64,000 nucleotides of DNA from Actibacterium sp. (lineage in GTDB: Bacteria > Pseudomonadota > Alphaproteobacteria > Rhodobacterales > Rhodobacteraceae): positions 50,528-114,527 of the forward strand of contig JADQCB010000021.1 of assembly GCA_016278325.1 (NCBI GenBank), read 5' to 3'. The notes under the pieces were generated by a model. The model was not told the DNA's origin. It saw only the letters and a list, made by a program, of their open reading frames with translations, and ran no database searches. Below, piece by piece: positions 27,231-35,637 of this stretch (positions are counted from its first letter, which is position 1; each line of letters starts with the position of its first letter). A program made the position numbers and the translations under genes.

Positions 27231-27794
27231 GCAGACGAGACCGAACAGACCTATTCGGAGCAGACCCGATGGATGCTTGCCGTGCGCGATGCGCGCGACA
27301 AGGCCGCCTTCGCGCGGCTGTTCGATTTCTATGCGCCGCGGCTGAAGGCGATGGCGATGCGCACGGGGATGCGGCCCGACCAGGCCGAGGATATCGTGCA
27401 GGAGGTTCTGCTGACCGCGTGGCGCAAGGCGCCCCAGTTCGACCCCGCCCGGGCGCAGGTGTCGAGCTGGATCTACCAGATCGCGCGCAACCGCCAGGTT
27501 GACGTGGTGCGCAAGGAAAACCGGCCCGTGCCCGAAGAACTGGCCGCGCCGGAAGAGGAAGAGGACGACGCAGGCCAGGTGATGGCCCTGGAACAGGAAG
27601 CGGCGCGGCTGAAAACCGCGCTGGCAAACCTGACCGAGGACCAGCGCCTGATGGTGGAAAAGGCCTATTTCGGTGAGCTGAGCCACACCGAGATCCGCGA
27701 CCAGACCGGCCTGCCGCTTGGAACGATAAAATCGAGGATCCGCCTGGGGCTGGAGCGCCTGCGGCACGAACTGAAAGAACTGCGTCAGACATGA
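27231..27794 (+). CDS. rpoE: ECF (group IV) RNA polymerase sigma factor RpoE
   Basis: Sigma factor of the singlet-oxygen response, 187 residues from the GTG at 27231 (MADETEQTYSEQ). Region 2 contains DKAAFARLFDFYAPRLK and DIVQEVLLTAWRK; region 4 contains LSHTEIRDQTGLPLGTIKSRIRLGLERLR, cited for GTIKSRI. Reading could begin further upstream (ATG 27129), but that codon sits at the predicted transcription start and the extra residues do not resemble the family. The stop overlaps the chrR start by 4 bases. The gene is probably activated by its own product. Confidence 0.92.
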   Translation, partial: ADETEQTYSEQTRWMLAVRDARDKAAFARLFDFYAPRLKAMAMRTGMRPDQAEDIVQEVLLTAWRKAPQFDPARAQVSSWIYQIARNRQVDVVRKENRPVPEELAAPEEEEDDAGQVMALEQEAARLKTALANLTEDQRLMVEKAYFGELSHTEIRDQTGLPLGTIKSRIRLGLERLRHELKELRQT

Positions 27795-28426
27795 CTGAAA
27801 TTCGTCATCATCTTACCGAGCCGCAGCTTGTGGCCTATGCGTCAGGTTCCCTGTCATATCCCTTCGCTATGGTTGTCGCGGCGCATGTGTCGATGTGCGC
27901 GGAATGCCGCGCCCGTCTCGGCGCGCATGAGGTCCTGGGCGGCGCGGTGATGGAGGATTTGCCGGCGGAAACGGTTTCGGACGATCTGAAGGATATCGTC
28001 CTGGCCCGGCTCGACGGCATGACCGAGGCCGCCCCCGCGCCGCGGCGCCGCGGCATCTATCCCGGCCCGGTGGCCGAGATACTGCATGGCGAGGCGCCGA
28101 AATGGCGATCGCTGGGGCGCGGCAACAGGCAGGCGATCCTGCATGACGGTCCGGATGGCAGCGTGCGGCTGCTGCATATCCCGCCCGGACAGGCGGTGCC
28201 CGATCATGGCCATAACGGGCTGGAACTGACGCTTGTGTTGCAGGGCAGCTTTGCCGATGCGGATGAAACCTTCGGCGTCGGCGATGTCGAAGTGGCCGAT
28301 GACGCGGTCGAGCATACCCCGGTCGCGGGGGACGAGATGCCCTGCATCTGCCTGGCCGCGACCGATGCGCCGCTCAGGTTCCGCGGCCTCGTGCCCCGGA
28401 TGCTGCAACCCATCTTCCGAATCTAG
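27791..28426 (+). CDS. chrR: Zinc anti-sigma factor ChrR (ZAS domain plus cupin)
   Basis: Binds and inhibits RpoE until singlet oxygen triggers release. The 211-residue product has the N-terminal anti-sigma domain with zinc ligands His6 or His7, His32, Cys36 and Cys39 (AAHVSMCAEC), and a C-terminal cupin with metal residues His139, His141, Glu145 and His175 (DHGHNGLEL; EHTP). All ligand positions known from Rhodobacter sphaeroides ChrR are kept, so it should be a functional sensor. It is translationally coupled to rpoE. Confidence 0.94.
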   Translation: MTEIRHHLTEPQLVAYASGSLSYPFAMVVAAHVSMCAECRARLGAHEVLGGAVMEDLPAETVSDDLKDIVLARLDGMTEAAPAPRRRGIYPGPVAEILHGEAPKWRSLGRGNRQAILHDGPDGSVRLLHIPPGQAVPDHGHNGLELTLVLQGSFADADETFGVGDVEVADDAVEHTPVAGDEMPCICLAATDAPLRFRGLVPRMLQPIFRI

Positions 28427-28487
28427 ACCGGCCGCCGGCGCGGGGTCCGCAAAACCGCAAGCGGGTGGAACATGGGTGCCGCCCCGC

Positions 28488-28555
28488 AAGGCAGAACCGG
28501 GATACTGTTCCAACCCTGCCGGGCCTGAAGGCAGAACCTCCTTATTCTGTTCTGC
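28488..28555 (+). promoter_or_regulatory. Tandem operator-like repeats upstream of the sulfite-assimilation operon
   Basis: AAGGCAGAACC occurs twice, at 28488-28498 and 28528-28538, exactly 40 bases apart. Each copy is followed by a matching half-site: GCAGAAC-N9-GTTC (28491-28510) and the perfect inverted repeat GCAGAAC-N11-GTTCTGC (28531-28555). The downstream leader also has GAAAAT-N5-ATTTTC (28573-28589). Spacing of four helical turns suggests a dimeric regulator, perhaps LysR-type; its identity is unknown. Confidence 0.55.
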
Positions 28556-28614
28556 ATATGGCAATTCCTTGGGAAAATGGCCTATTTTCTGCGCAGACGA
28601 ACCGGAGTCGCGCA

Positions 28615-30009
28615 ATGAAGCATTTTCCCGTATTTGTCGGCGTTGCAGGCCGGCGCATCCTGGTTTCGGGCGGTGGCGAGGCCGCCGTGGCCAAGCTGCG
28701 CCTGATCCTCAAGACCGAAGCCCGGATCGAGGTATTCGCCCCCGCCCCCGTGCCGCGCATTGCCGCCTGGGCCGCCGAGGGCAGGCTGACCCTTGTGCCG
28801 CGCGCGCTGTCGGATGCCGATGCACAGGGCGCTACGCTGCTTTATGCCGCGCATGAGGATGCGGCACTGGATGCGCGTGTCGCCGCGATCGGCAAGCGCG
28901 CCGGCGTGCTGACCAATATCGTGGACAACCTGCAAGACAGCGATTTCATCACGCCCGCCATCGTCGACCGTGATCCGGTCACGGTGGCCATCGGCACCGA
29001 GGGGGCGGCCCCGGTTCTGGCCCGTGCGATCAAGGCCGATCTGGAAGAGCGGCTTCCTCCCGTGCTGGGCCTGCTGGCCCGGGTCGGCAAGAGTTTCAGG
29101 CCGATGGCTGAAAAGCTCTTGCCCGGCCGTCCGCGCCGCGATTTCTGGGCCGATTACTATTTCCGGGCCGGCCCGAACGCGGTCGAGGCTGCGGGGGAAC
29201 AGGCGCTGCCGCAGGCGCTGGACGATCTGCTGGCCGATCACCTGGCCGCGGGTCGCCGCCCGGGCCGTGTCGATCTTGTCGGTGCCGGGCCGGGCGATCC
29301 CGAACTGCTGACGCTGAAGGCGCGCAAGGCGCTGGACCGGGCCGATGTGGTCATCCACGACAGGCTGGTATCTGCCGGGATACTGGAACTTGCCCGGCGC
29401 GAGGCGCTGGTGATCGAGGCTGGAAAGACCGGTTTCGGCCCGGCGATGGGACAGGACGACATCAACGCATTGATGATCGAACATGCCCGGTCGGGCGCCC
29501 ATGTCGTGCGGTTGAAATCCGGCGATCCGGGGGTTTTCGGGCGGCTTGACGACGAGCTTGCCGCGCTCGATGGCGCCGGCGTGCCGTGGGCCATTGTCCC
29601 GGGCATCACGGCCGCCACCGCCGCGGTGGCGCAGATCGGGCAATCCTTCACCCGGCGCGGTCGCAATTCCGCCGTCCGGATGATGACCGGCCATGACGTG
29701 AAGGGTTTTGCCGAACAGGACTGGCGTGGCCTTGCCCGCCCGGGCGAAGTGGCCGCGATCTATATGGGAAAGCGCAGCGCGCGCTTCTTCCAGGGTCGCC
29801 TGCTGATGCACGGCGCCGACCCGTCCACGCCGGTCACCGTGGTCGAGAATGCCTCGCGCGCGGATGCCCGGGTGCTGGCCACCACCCTGGCCGACCTGCC
29901 GCAGACCGTGGACGCCCTGACCGGCCCTGCCGTCATCCTTCATGGTCTTTCGCCCCGCGTGGCCGAGGCTGCCATCGAAACGTCCGAACCCAGGGAGCTG
30001 GCATTATGA
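28615..30009 (+). CDS. cysG: Siroheme synthase (uroporphyrinogen methyltransferase / dehydrogenase / ferrochelatase)
   Basis: Makes siroheme, the cofactor of the sulfite reductase encoded two genes downstream. The 464-residue product has the N-terminal dehydrogenase/ferrochelatase part (RRILVSGGGEAAVAKLRLIL, then VLTNIVDNLQDSDFITPA) and the C-terminal methyltransferase with VGAGPGDPELLTLKA, RLKSGDPGVFGR and PGITAATAA. The ATG at 28615 gives the usual length; longer readings extend into the operator region. The 3' end overlaps the DUF2849 gene by 4 bases. Confidence 0.93.
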   Translation: MKHFPVFVGVAGRRILVSGGGEAAVAKLRLILKTEARIEVFAPAPVPRIAAWAAEGRLTLVPRALSDADAQGATLLYAAHEDAALDARVAAIGKRAGVLTNIVDNLQDSDFITPAIVDRDPVTVAIGTEGAAPVLARAIKADLEERLPPVLGLLARVGKSFRPMAEKLLPGRPRRDFWADYYFRAGPNAVEAAGEQALPQALDDLLADHLAAGRRPGRVDLVGAGPGDPELLTLKARKALDRADVVIHDRLVSAGILELARREALVIEAGKTGFGPAMGQDDINALMIEHARSGAHVVRLKSGDPGVFGRLDDELAALDGAGVPWAIVPGITAATAAVAQIGQSFTRRGRNSAVRMMTGHDVKGFAEQDWRGLARPGEVAAIYMGKRSARFFQGRLLMHGADPSTPVTVVENASRADARVLATTLADLPQTVDALTGPAVILHGLSPRVAEAAIETSEPRELAL

Positions 30010-30314
30010 GCCGCCGTTTCACCCCCAAGGTCGTCACCGCGAACCACCTGCTGGAAGGCGATTCCGTCTGGCTGACGGTCGACGATCGCTGGACCCGCAA
30101 CATGGCCGAGGCGGAACTGATAGAGGATGAGGCACATGCCCAGATCCGGTTACTGATGGCCGAAAGCCAGCCGAACGTGGTCGTCGGCGCCTATCTGGCC
30201 GACGCCAGGCGCGGGCCGCGTGGCCCCGAGCCGATCCATTTCCGCGAGGTTTTTCGCACCCGTGGCCCCTCGAACCATGCCCATGGCAAACAGGTGGAGG
30301 TCGGAAATGTATGA
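30006..30314 (+). CDS. DUF2849 family protein of the sulfite-reductase operon
   Basis: A 102-residue protein containing TPKVVTANHLLEGDSVWLT, AELIEDEAHAQIRL and the FREVFRTRGPSNH end, the DUF2849 pattern. Function is unknown; it is regularly found between cysG and the sulfite reductase gene in alphaproteobacteria. It overlaps cysG by 4 bases and the reductase start by 8 bases, so it is co-translated and probably helps reductase assembly or activity (inference). Confidence 0.88.
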   Translation: MSRRFTPKVVTANHLLEGDSVWLTVDDRWTRNMAEAELIEDEAHAQIRLLMAESQPNVVVGAYLADARRGPRGPEPIHFREVFRTRGPSNHAHGKQVEVGNV

Positions 30315-31977
30315 GTATTCGGAATTCGATACGGCCTTTGTCCGCGAACGTGTGGCGCAGTTCCGTGCCCAGGTCGAACGCCGGATCGACGGCGCGCTGA
30401 CGGAGGACGAGTTCAAGCCGCTGCGCCTGATGAACGGGCTGTATCTGCAACTGCATGCCTACATGCTGCGGGTGGCGGTGCCCTATGGCACGCTCGACCC
30501 GGCGAAGATGCGCCAGCTTGCCCATATCGCCGAGCGCTGGGACAAGGGTTATGGTCATTTCACGACACGCCAGAACATCCAGTTCAACTGGCCGCGCCTG
30601 CGCGATGTGCCCGACATGCTGGACGCGCTGGCCGATGTGGGAATGCATGCGATCCAGACCAGCGGCAATACCATCCGGAACGTGACCTCGGACCATTTCG
30701 CCGGCGCCGCGGCCGACGAGATCGCCGATCCGCGCCCCTTCGCCGAGCTGATCCGGCAATGGTCCACCGATCACCCGGAATTCCAGTTCCTGCCGCGCAA
30801 GTTCAAGGTCGCCGTCACCGGCAGCCCGAACGACCGTGCGGTGATCAAGTCGCATGACATCGGTCTGCGCATGTTGCGCAAGGGTGACGAGATCGGCTTC
30901 GAGGTGGTCCTGGGCGGCGGGCTCGGGCGTACGCCGATGATCGCCAAGGTGATCCGTGACTTCCTGCCGGTGGCAGACCTGCTGCCCTATCTCGAAAGCA
31001 TCGTGTCCGTCTACAACCAGCTTGGCCGCCGGGACAACAAGTTCAAGGCCCGCGTCAAGATCACGGTCCACGAACACGGGATCGACCGCATCCGAGAACT
31101 GGTCGAGGCCGAGTTCGCCTTGCGCCGTTCCACCTTCGGCGGTGCCGACCAGCAGATCCTGCGCGAGATCGAGGCGCGCTTTCGCCGCCCGACGCTGCGC
31201 GACGGGCGTCCGGCCGATGCCTATGAGGCAAGCCGTGCCGCCGACCCGGTATTCCGGGCCTGGGCCGACACCAACCTGGTGGCGCATCGCCATCCCGACC
31301 ACGCGATCGTCACCATCTCGCTCAAGGCGCATGGGGCGACCCCGGGTGATGCAAGCGCCGACCAGATGCGCGTCATGGCCGACCTGGCCGAGGAATTCGG
31401 GCATGACGAACTGCGCGTGAGCCATGAACAGAACATCGTGCTGCCGCATGTCCACAAGGCCGACCTGCCGGCGGTCCATGCCCGGCTTGCCGCGGCGGGG
31501 CTGGGCACCGCCAATATCGGGCTGGTCAGCGACATCATCGCCTGCCCGGGCATGGATTACTGCGCGCTGGCCACGGCCCGTTCGATCCCCATCGCCCAGC
31601 AGATCGCGACCCGCTTCGACGAGCTGAAGCTGGAACACGATATCGGCCCGATAAAGCTGAAGATCTCGGGCTGCATCAATGCCTGCGGCCATCATCACGT
31701 CGGCCATATCGGCATCCTCGGGCTGGATCGCGCCGGCGTCGAGAACTATCAGATCACGCTGGGCGGCGACGGGACCGAAGCCGCCTCCATCGGCGAACGC
31801 ACCGGCCCCGGTTTCCCTGCGGACGAGATCGTCGGGGCCGTCGAGCGGCTGATCGGGGCCTATCTGAAGCACCGCGAAAGCGCCGAGGAAACCTTCCTCG
31901 AAACCTATCGCCGGCTTGGCATGGCCCCGTTCAAGGAGGCGCTTTATGGCGACGAAAGGCAAAGAAATGCCGCTTGA
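30307..31977 (+). CDS. cysI: Ferredoxin-type nitrite/sulfite reductase (siroheme, [4Fe-4S])
   Basis: Six-electron reduction of sulfite to sulfide. The 556-residue product has two ferredoxin-like half-domains (GHFTTRQNIQFNWPRL in the first; DELRVSHEQNIVLP in the second) and two siroheme/4Fe-4S domains. The cluster cysteines are in IACPGMDYCALA and GCINACGHHHVGHIG. No CysJ flavoprotein is present; the ferredoxin-NADP reductase gene at the operon end suggests electrons come via ferredoxin. Operon and cysH context favour sulfite over nitrite. Confidence 0.9.
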   Translation: MYEYSEFDTAFVRERVAQFRAQVERRIDGALTEDEFKPLRLMNGLYLQLHAYMLRVAVPYGTLDPAKMRQLAHIAERWDKGYGHFTTRQNIQFNWPRLRDVPDMLDALADVGMHAIQTSGNTIRNVTSDHFAGAAADEIADPRPFAELIRQWSTDHPEFQFLPRKFKVAVTGSPNDRAVIKSHDIGLRMLRKGDEIGFEVVLGGGLGRTPMIAKVIRDFLPVADLLPYLESIVSVYNQLGRRDNKFKARVKITVHEHGIDRIRELVEAEFALRRSTFGGADQQILREIEARFRRPTLRDGRPADAYEASRAADPVFRAWADTNLVAHRHPDHAIVTISLKAHGATPGDASADQMRVMADLAEEFGHDELRVSHEQNIVLPHVHKADLPAVHARLAAAGLGTANIGLVSDIIACPGMDYCALATARSIPIAQQIATRFDELKLEHDIGPIKLKISGCINACGHHHVGHIGILGLDRAGVENYQITLGGDGTEAASIGERTGPGFPADEIVGAVERLIGAYLKHRESAEETFLETYRRLGMAPFKEALYGDERQRNAA

Positions 31978-33151
31978 ATCCGCCCTGGCCCCGGCTGCCG
32001 ACCGGGTGGCGCATCTGAATGCGCGCTATCGCAACCACGCGGCGCAGGCCGTGCTGGAACGTGCCCTGGGCGATGCGCAGGTCGGGCGGGTCGCGCTGGT
32101 GTCGTCCTTTGGGGCGGAATCGGTGGTGCTGTTGCACATGCTGTCGGTCATCGACCGCAGCACGCCGGTGCTTTTCATCGATACCCGGATGCTGTTCGAG
32201 GAAACCCTGACCTATCAGGCCGACGTGGCCGCGACGCTCGGGCTGACGGATGTGCGCACGATCCGTGCCCGCCCCGAGGCGCTGGCCGCGCATGATCCGG
32301 ACGGGGTGCTGCACAGATCCGACACCGACGCCTGTTGCGCTCTGCGCAAGGTCGAGCCGCTGGAACGCGCCCTGGCGCATTTCGATGCCTGGATCACCGG
32401 GCGCAAGCGCTTCCAGGGCGGGCGCCGGGCGGTTCTGGATTTCTTCGAGAACGAGGATGACCGCCGGATCAAGGTGAATCCGCTGGCGCATTGGCGCCCC
32501 GAGGACGTGCAGGATTACATCGTCAACAATCGCCTGCCGCGGCATCCGCTGGTGGCGCGCGGGTTTCCTTCGATCGGATGCGCCCCCTGCACCAGCCGGG
32601 TCGCCGCGGGCGAGAACCCGCGTGCCGGGCGTTGGCGCGACCAGGACAAGGACGAATGCGGCATCCATTTCGTCAATGGCAGGGCCGTGCGCGGGCCGCA
32701 GCCCGCCCCGCAGGAGGAGCCGGAAATGAACGTGATCGTGACGGATCGGGGCTTTGCGCCGGATGACTGGACGCAGGGATTTCATCGCCCCGAGACCCTT
32801 GGCGAAGCCACCGGCAATGGGGTCCTGGCGCTGGACCTGCCGTCCGATGCCGACCCTTGCGATCTGGCCGATCATCTGGGCAGGGTCACGATGATCCGTG
32901 TCGATTTCCCGTCATTCGCCGACGGGCGCGGCTTTACCCTGGCGCGCCGTCTGCGGTTGATGGGGTTCAAGGGGCGGCTGCGCGCGCGCGGGCATGTCAT
33001 TGCCGATCAATACGCGATGGCCCGGCGCGCCGGTTTCGACGAGATCGAGATCGCGCCGGACCTGGCCCGCCGCCAACCCGAGGCGCAATGGCGCCGCCGG
33101 TCGGCCTGGCAGGCGCATGACTATCAGTCGCGCCTGCGCGGCCTGGCCTGA
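31946..33151 (+). CDS. cysH: APS-reductase-type CysH continuing in frame into DUF934
   Basis: Reduces adenylyl sulfate to sulfite. The first about 255 residues are CysH: SSFGAESVVLLHML, the Cys-Cys pair in DACCALRKVEPL, GCAPCTSR and the active-site DECGIHF. The CC plus CxxC pattern marks the [4Fe-4S] APS-reductase class. There is no stop after this part; the frame runs through QEEPEM into a complete DUF934 domain, giving about 401 residues. The start at 31946 has AAGGAGG 6 bases upstream; ATG 31967 (MPLESALAP) is the alternative. Either a true fusion or a lost stop/indel explains the joined frame. Confidence 0.85.
   Translation: MATKGKEMPLESALAPAADRVAHLNARYRNHAAQAVLERALGDAQVGRVALVSSFGAESVVLLHMLSVIDRSTPVLFIDTRMLFEETLTYQADVAATLGLTDVRTIRARPEALAAHDPDGVLHRSDTDACCALRKVEPLERALAHFDAWITGRKRFQGGRRAVLDFFENEDDRRIKVNPLAHWRPEDVQDYIVNNRLPRHPLVARGFPSIGCAPCTSRVAAGENPRAGRWRDQDKDECGIHFVNGRAVRGPQPAPQEEPEMNVIVTDRGFAPDDWTQGFHRPETLGEATGNGVLALDLPSDADPCDLADHLGRVTMIRVDFPSFADGRGFTLARRLRLMGFKGRLRARGHVIADQYAMARRAGFDEIEIAPDLARRQPEAQWRRRSAWQAHDYQSRLRGLA
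32726..33151 (+). CDS. DUF934 family protein, in-frame internal start within the cysH reading frame
   Basis: A DUF934 domain of 141 residues starting MNVIVTDRGFAPDDW, with TMIRVDFPSFADGRGFTLARRLR and GHVIADQYAMARRAGFDE as family blocks. It is normally a separate gene next to cysH. Here its ATG keeps a strong AGGAGG 9 bases upstream, so independent initiation is likely even though cysH reads into it. DUF934 has no proven activity; it is thought to act with sulfite reductase. Confidence 0.75.
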   Translation: MNVIVTDRGFAPDDWTQGFHRPETLGEATGNGVLALDLPSDADPCDLADHLGRVTMIRVDFPSFADGRGFTLARRLRLMGFKGRLRARGHVIADQYAMARRAGFDEIEIAPDLARRQPEAQWRRRSAWQAHDYQSRLRGLA

Positions 33152-33177
33152 GCAAACCATCTGAAGGAACAGGACAA

Positions 33178-33996
33178 ATGAACGATTCCAGCCCCGTGCG
33201 GGCCGATGCTGCCCGCCCTGCACCGACCATGCCCGACGCGCAGACCGTAACCCGGGTGACGCATTGGACCGATCGGCTGTTCTCGTTCCGGGTGACGCGG
33301 CCGCGCAGCCTGCGCTTCCGCTCGGGTGAATTCGTGATGATCGGCCTGCAAAAGGAGGATGGAAAACCCCTGCTGCGCGCCTATTCCATCGCGTCGCCGT
33401 CCTGGGAGGACGAGCTTGAATTCTATTCGATCAAGGTGCCCGATGGCCCGCTGACCAGCCGCCTGCAACATATCGCGCCGGGCGACCGGATCATCCTGCG
33501 GCCCAAACCGGTCGGCACGCTGGTGCATGATGCGTTGCTTCCCGGGCGGCGGCTGTGGTTCTTCGCGACAGGCACCGGGATTGCCCCTTTTGCAAGTCTC
33601 GTGCGCGACCCCGAGACCTATGAAAACTACGACCAGGTGATCCTGACCCATACCTGCCGCGACAGGGCCGAGCTGGCCTATGGCCAGGAGCTGGTCCGGA
33701 ACCTGGAAAACGACCCGCTGATAGGCGAATTCGTCGCCGGGAAACTGCGCTATTACCCCACGACCACCCGTCAGGACAGCCCGCGCATGGGGCGTATCAC
33801 CACCCTGCTGCGCGACGGGACCCTGTTGCGTGATCTGGGTATCGACAATATCGCGCCGGAAACCGACCGCGCCATGGTCTGCGGTTCGCTGGGCCTGAAT
33901 GTCGATCTGCGGGAAATCCTGGAAGGTTTCGGGCTGCGCGAGGGGTCCAATTCCGCGCCTGCCGATTACGTCGTGGAAAAGGCGTTCGTCGGATAA
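33178..33996 (+). CDS. fpr: Ferredoxin--NADP reductase
   Basis: A 272-residue flavoenzyme passing electrons between NADPH and ferredoxin. The FAD-binding motif is RAYSIASPSW with FYSIKVPDGPLTSRL; the NADP part contains FFATGTGIAPFASLVRDP, LTHTCRDRAELAYG and MVCGSLGLNVD. It is the last gene of the operon, 26 bases after the DUF934 stop, and most likely supplies reduced ferredoxin to the sulfite and APS reductases. Confidence 0.92.
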   Translation: MNDSSPVRADAARPAPTMPDAQTVTRVTHWTDRLFSFRVTRPRSLRFRSGEFVMIGLQKEDGKPLLRAYSIASPSWEDELEFYSIKVPDGPLTSRLQHIAPGDRIILRPKPVGTLVHDALLPGRRLWFFATGTGIAPFASLVRDPETYENYDQVILTHTCRDRAELAYGQELVRNLENDPLIGEFVAGKLRYYPTTTRQDSPRMGRITTLLRDGTLLRDLGIDNIAPETDRAMVCGSLGLNVDLREILEGFGLREGSNSAPADYVVEKAFVG

Positions 33997-34019
33997 GCCG
34001 GGGCGCGCCCTGCAATGGC

Positions 34020-34526
34020 TCAGTCGATCCCGGCGGCGGTGTTCAGGCGGCGCAAGAGACGATGCAATGTCTCTATCTCGCCGGAATCGAGCGACGCCAG
34101 CATTCTGCCTTCATGCGCCCGGGCCGCGGCGAGTGCCCGGTCATAGAGAGCCGCCCCCGCCCGGGTAACATGCAGCGCCTTGGGCCGGCGGTCGCCGGCG
34201 ACACGCTGGCGCCGGATCAGTCCATCGGCCTCCAGCCGATCCACGATCGGAACCGCGCCCGACCGCTCGATTCCCAGGGTCCGGGCCATCACGCTCTGGC
34301 TGACGCCGGGATTTTCGGCAATCACGGACAGCACCGAGAAACTGCGCTGGGTCAATCCCAGCGGTTTCAGACACTGTTTCAGGTCGGCGCGGATCGGTAT
34401 GAAGGCGCGCTTCATTGCATAGCCGACAAGACCCAGCAGGTCGTCCTGCGTAGCGGAGCCGGGCGGCTCGGCGCGATGGTCCGGGCTGAAAGGCGATGTC
34501 GGCGCGGGGTCCCGGGTGATGGCCAT
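34020..34526 (-). CDS. MarR family transcriptional regulator
   Basis: A 168-residue winged-helix regulator. The domain contains LKQCLKPLGLTQRSFSVLSVI, the HTH VSQSVMARTLGIERSGAVPIVDRLEADGLI and the wing RRQRVAGDRRPKALHVT, the standard MarR layout. It faces the fpr gene tail to tail with a gap of 23 bases. Target genes and ligand are unknown. ATG 34526 has GGAGAGGAG a little far (about 12 bases) upstream. Confidence 0.85.
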   Translation of the reverse strand: MAITRDPAPTSPFSPDHRAEPPGSATQDDLLGLVGYAMKRAFIPIRADLKQCLKPLGLTQRSFSVLSVIAENPGVSQSVMARTLGIERSGAVPIVDRLEADGLIRRQRVAGDRRPKALHVTRAGAALYDRALAAARAHEGRMLASLDSGEIETLHRLLRRLNTAAGID

Positions 34527-34609
34527 GTTCCGGTCGGCTCCTCTCCTGGCCTGTCTTCGGATTTTAGTATGGAAAGCCGGGCCTCTCCGCGCAAGCGCAC
34601 AGGCGCGTA

Positions 34610-35356
34610 TCACGGCCGGTTGAGCCCGAAATCACCGTTTCCTGCCCGGGCGATCAGGCCCGGAAGATCGAGAATGTCGAATGTATGCGGGTCCAGGATC
34701 GCGATGATCCCCTCGTCGGCCAGCGCATGAACCGCGCGGCTTATCGTTTCCGCGCGGGTGCCAAGGTAATTCGCCAGGTCCGCCCGCCCGATCGGGACAT
34801 GCACGCGGATCCGGTCGTTGCTTCCGGACACGACCCGCTCTGCATCGGCCGAGCGCCGGCACAGGATCAGCAGGAAGGCGGCCAGCCGCTCTGACACCCG
34901 GCGGCATCCCAGCAGGATGATCCATTCGCGGGCGGCGTCCAGCTCATCCAGCACGTTGACCAGGAACAGGCGTTCCAACGCCGGATCGCGCGACAGCAGA
35001 TCCTCCAGGGCGCGCCGGTCGAAACAGCACAGCCGGGCGTCGGTGGCCGCCTCGATATCGAAATTCGAGCGGCGATGAAGAACACGACCGAACATGTCAT
35101 GCGCCACCAGCAGACCGACGATGTGCTGGCGACCGTCCGGCAGCGTCTTCTGCATCCGCAGGATCCCCTCGGCGATGCAGCCCGTGAAGCCTGGTTCGTC
35201 CTGATCGGCAATCACGGTCTGCCCGGCGCGATAGGTCCGCACCCGGCAAATGCGCCGAAGGGCGTCAATGCTTTCTTTCGGAAGCTTGCGAAAGACGGGC
35301 TCCCTTGCAAGATCGCATTCCTTGCTCGTGAGCGTGGGTTTGTTCAGATGGTTCAT
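34610..35356 (-). CDS. Crp/Fnr family transcriptional regulator without the FNR Fe-S cysteines
   Basis: A 248-residue protein. The N-terminal cyclic-nucleotide-type barrel (TYRAGQTVIADQDEPG...GILRM) leads through a long dimer helix to an HTH with recognition helix RAETISRAVHAL. The E..SR residues are those by which FNR reads TTGA half-sites. Unlike FnrL it lacks the N-terminal cysteine cluster: only Cys14 is near the start, with Cys37 and Cys60 scattered. It therefore resembles Dnr/NnrR or FixK-like regulators. Two TTGA-type boxes lie in front of nearby genes. Confidence 0.87.
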   Translation of the reverse strand: MNHLNKPTLTSKECDLAREPVFRKLPKESIDALRRICRVRTYRAGQTVIADQDEPGFTGCIAEGILRMQKTLPDGRQHIVGLLVAHDMFGRVLHRRSNFDIEAATDARLCCFDRRALEDLLSRDPALERLFLVNVLDELDAAREWIILLGCRRVSERLAAFLLILCRRSADAERVVSGSNDRIRVHVPIGRADLANYLGTRAETISRAVHALADEGIIAILDPHTFDILDLPGLIARAGNGDFGLNRP

Positions 35357-35566
35357 GGATTCGATTGCGTTAAGTGACCCCGAAATCGTGCTTCTGGAAA
35401 AAGTGATACCCTTGTCGGATCATTCAAGTCTGCTCGGAAATAAGATGCTTGTCGGGCGCAGCATATCATTCGATGGGGCGGAGTCGCGCGTTTTTTCGAA
35501 CACAGGCGTGAAACGCCCGGCACGGCATCGCACCCCAAGCGGCCAATGGGCCCCGTGCCGGCGATC

Positions 35567-35580
35567 TTGACCGCGGTCAT
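35567..35580 (+). promoter_or_regulatory. FNR-like box upstream of the host-attachment-family gene
   Basis: TTGACCGCGGTCAT contains the perfect palindrome TGACCGCGGTCA and matches TTGAT-N4-ATCAA at 8 of 10 defined bases. Its centre is about 64 bases before the ATG at 35638, so a class II activator position (-41.5) would leave a leader of about 23 nt. Confidence 0.6.
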
Positions 35581-35637
35581 TGCATTCCTGCCGGCTTGCG
35601 CCCTGCATGTTCGTGCAGCGAAAAGGATGCATCGATC

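Noticed and set aside
28564..28576. TTCC-TTG-GGAA dyad near the cysG start as an Rrf2-type (CymR-like) operator
   Set aside because: Only four base pairs each side and no supporting second copy; the GCAGAAC repeats are a stronger candidate.
34610..35356. FnrL oxygen sensor
   Set aside because: The N-terminal cysteine cluster needed for the [4Fe-4S] centre is missing.
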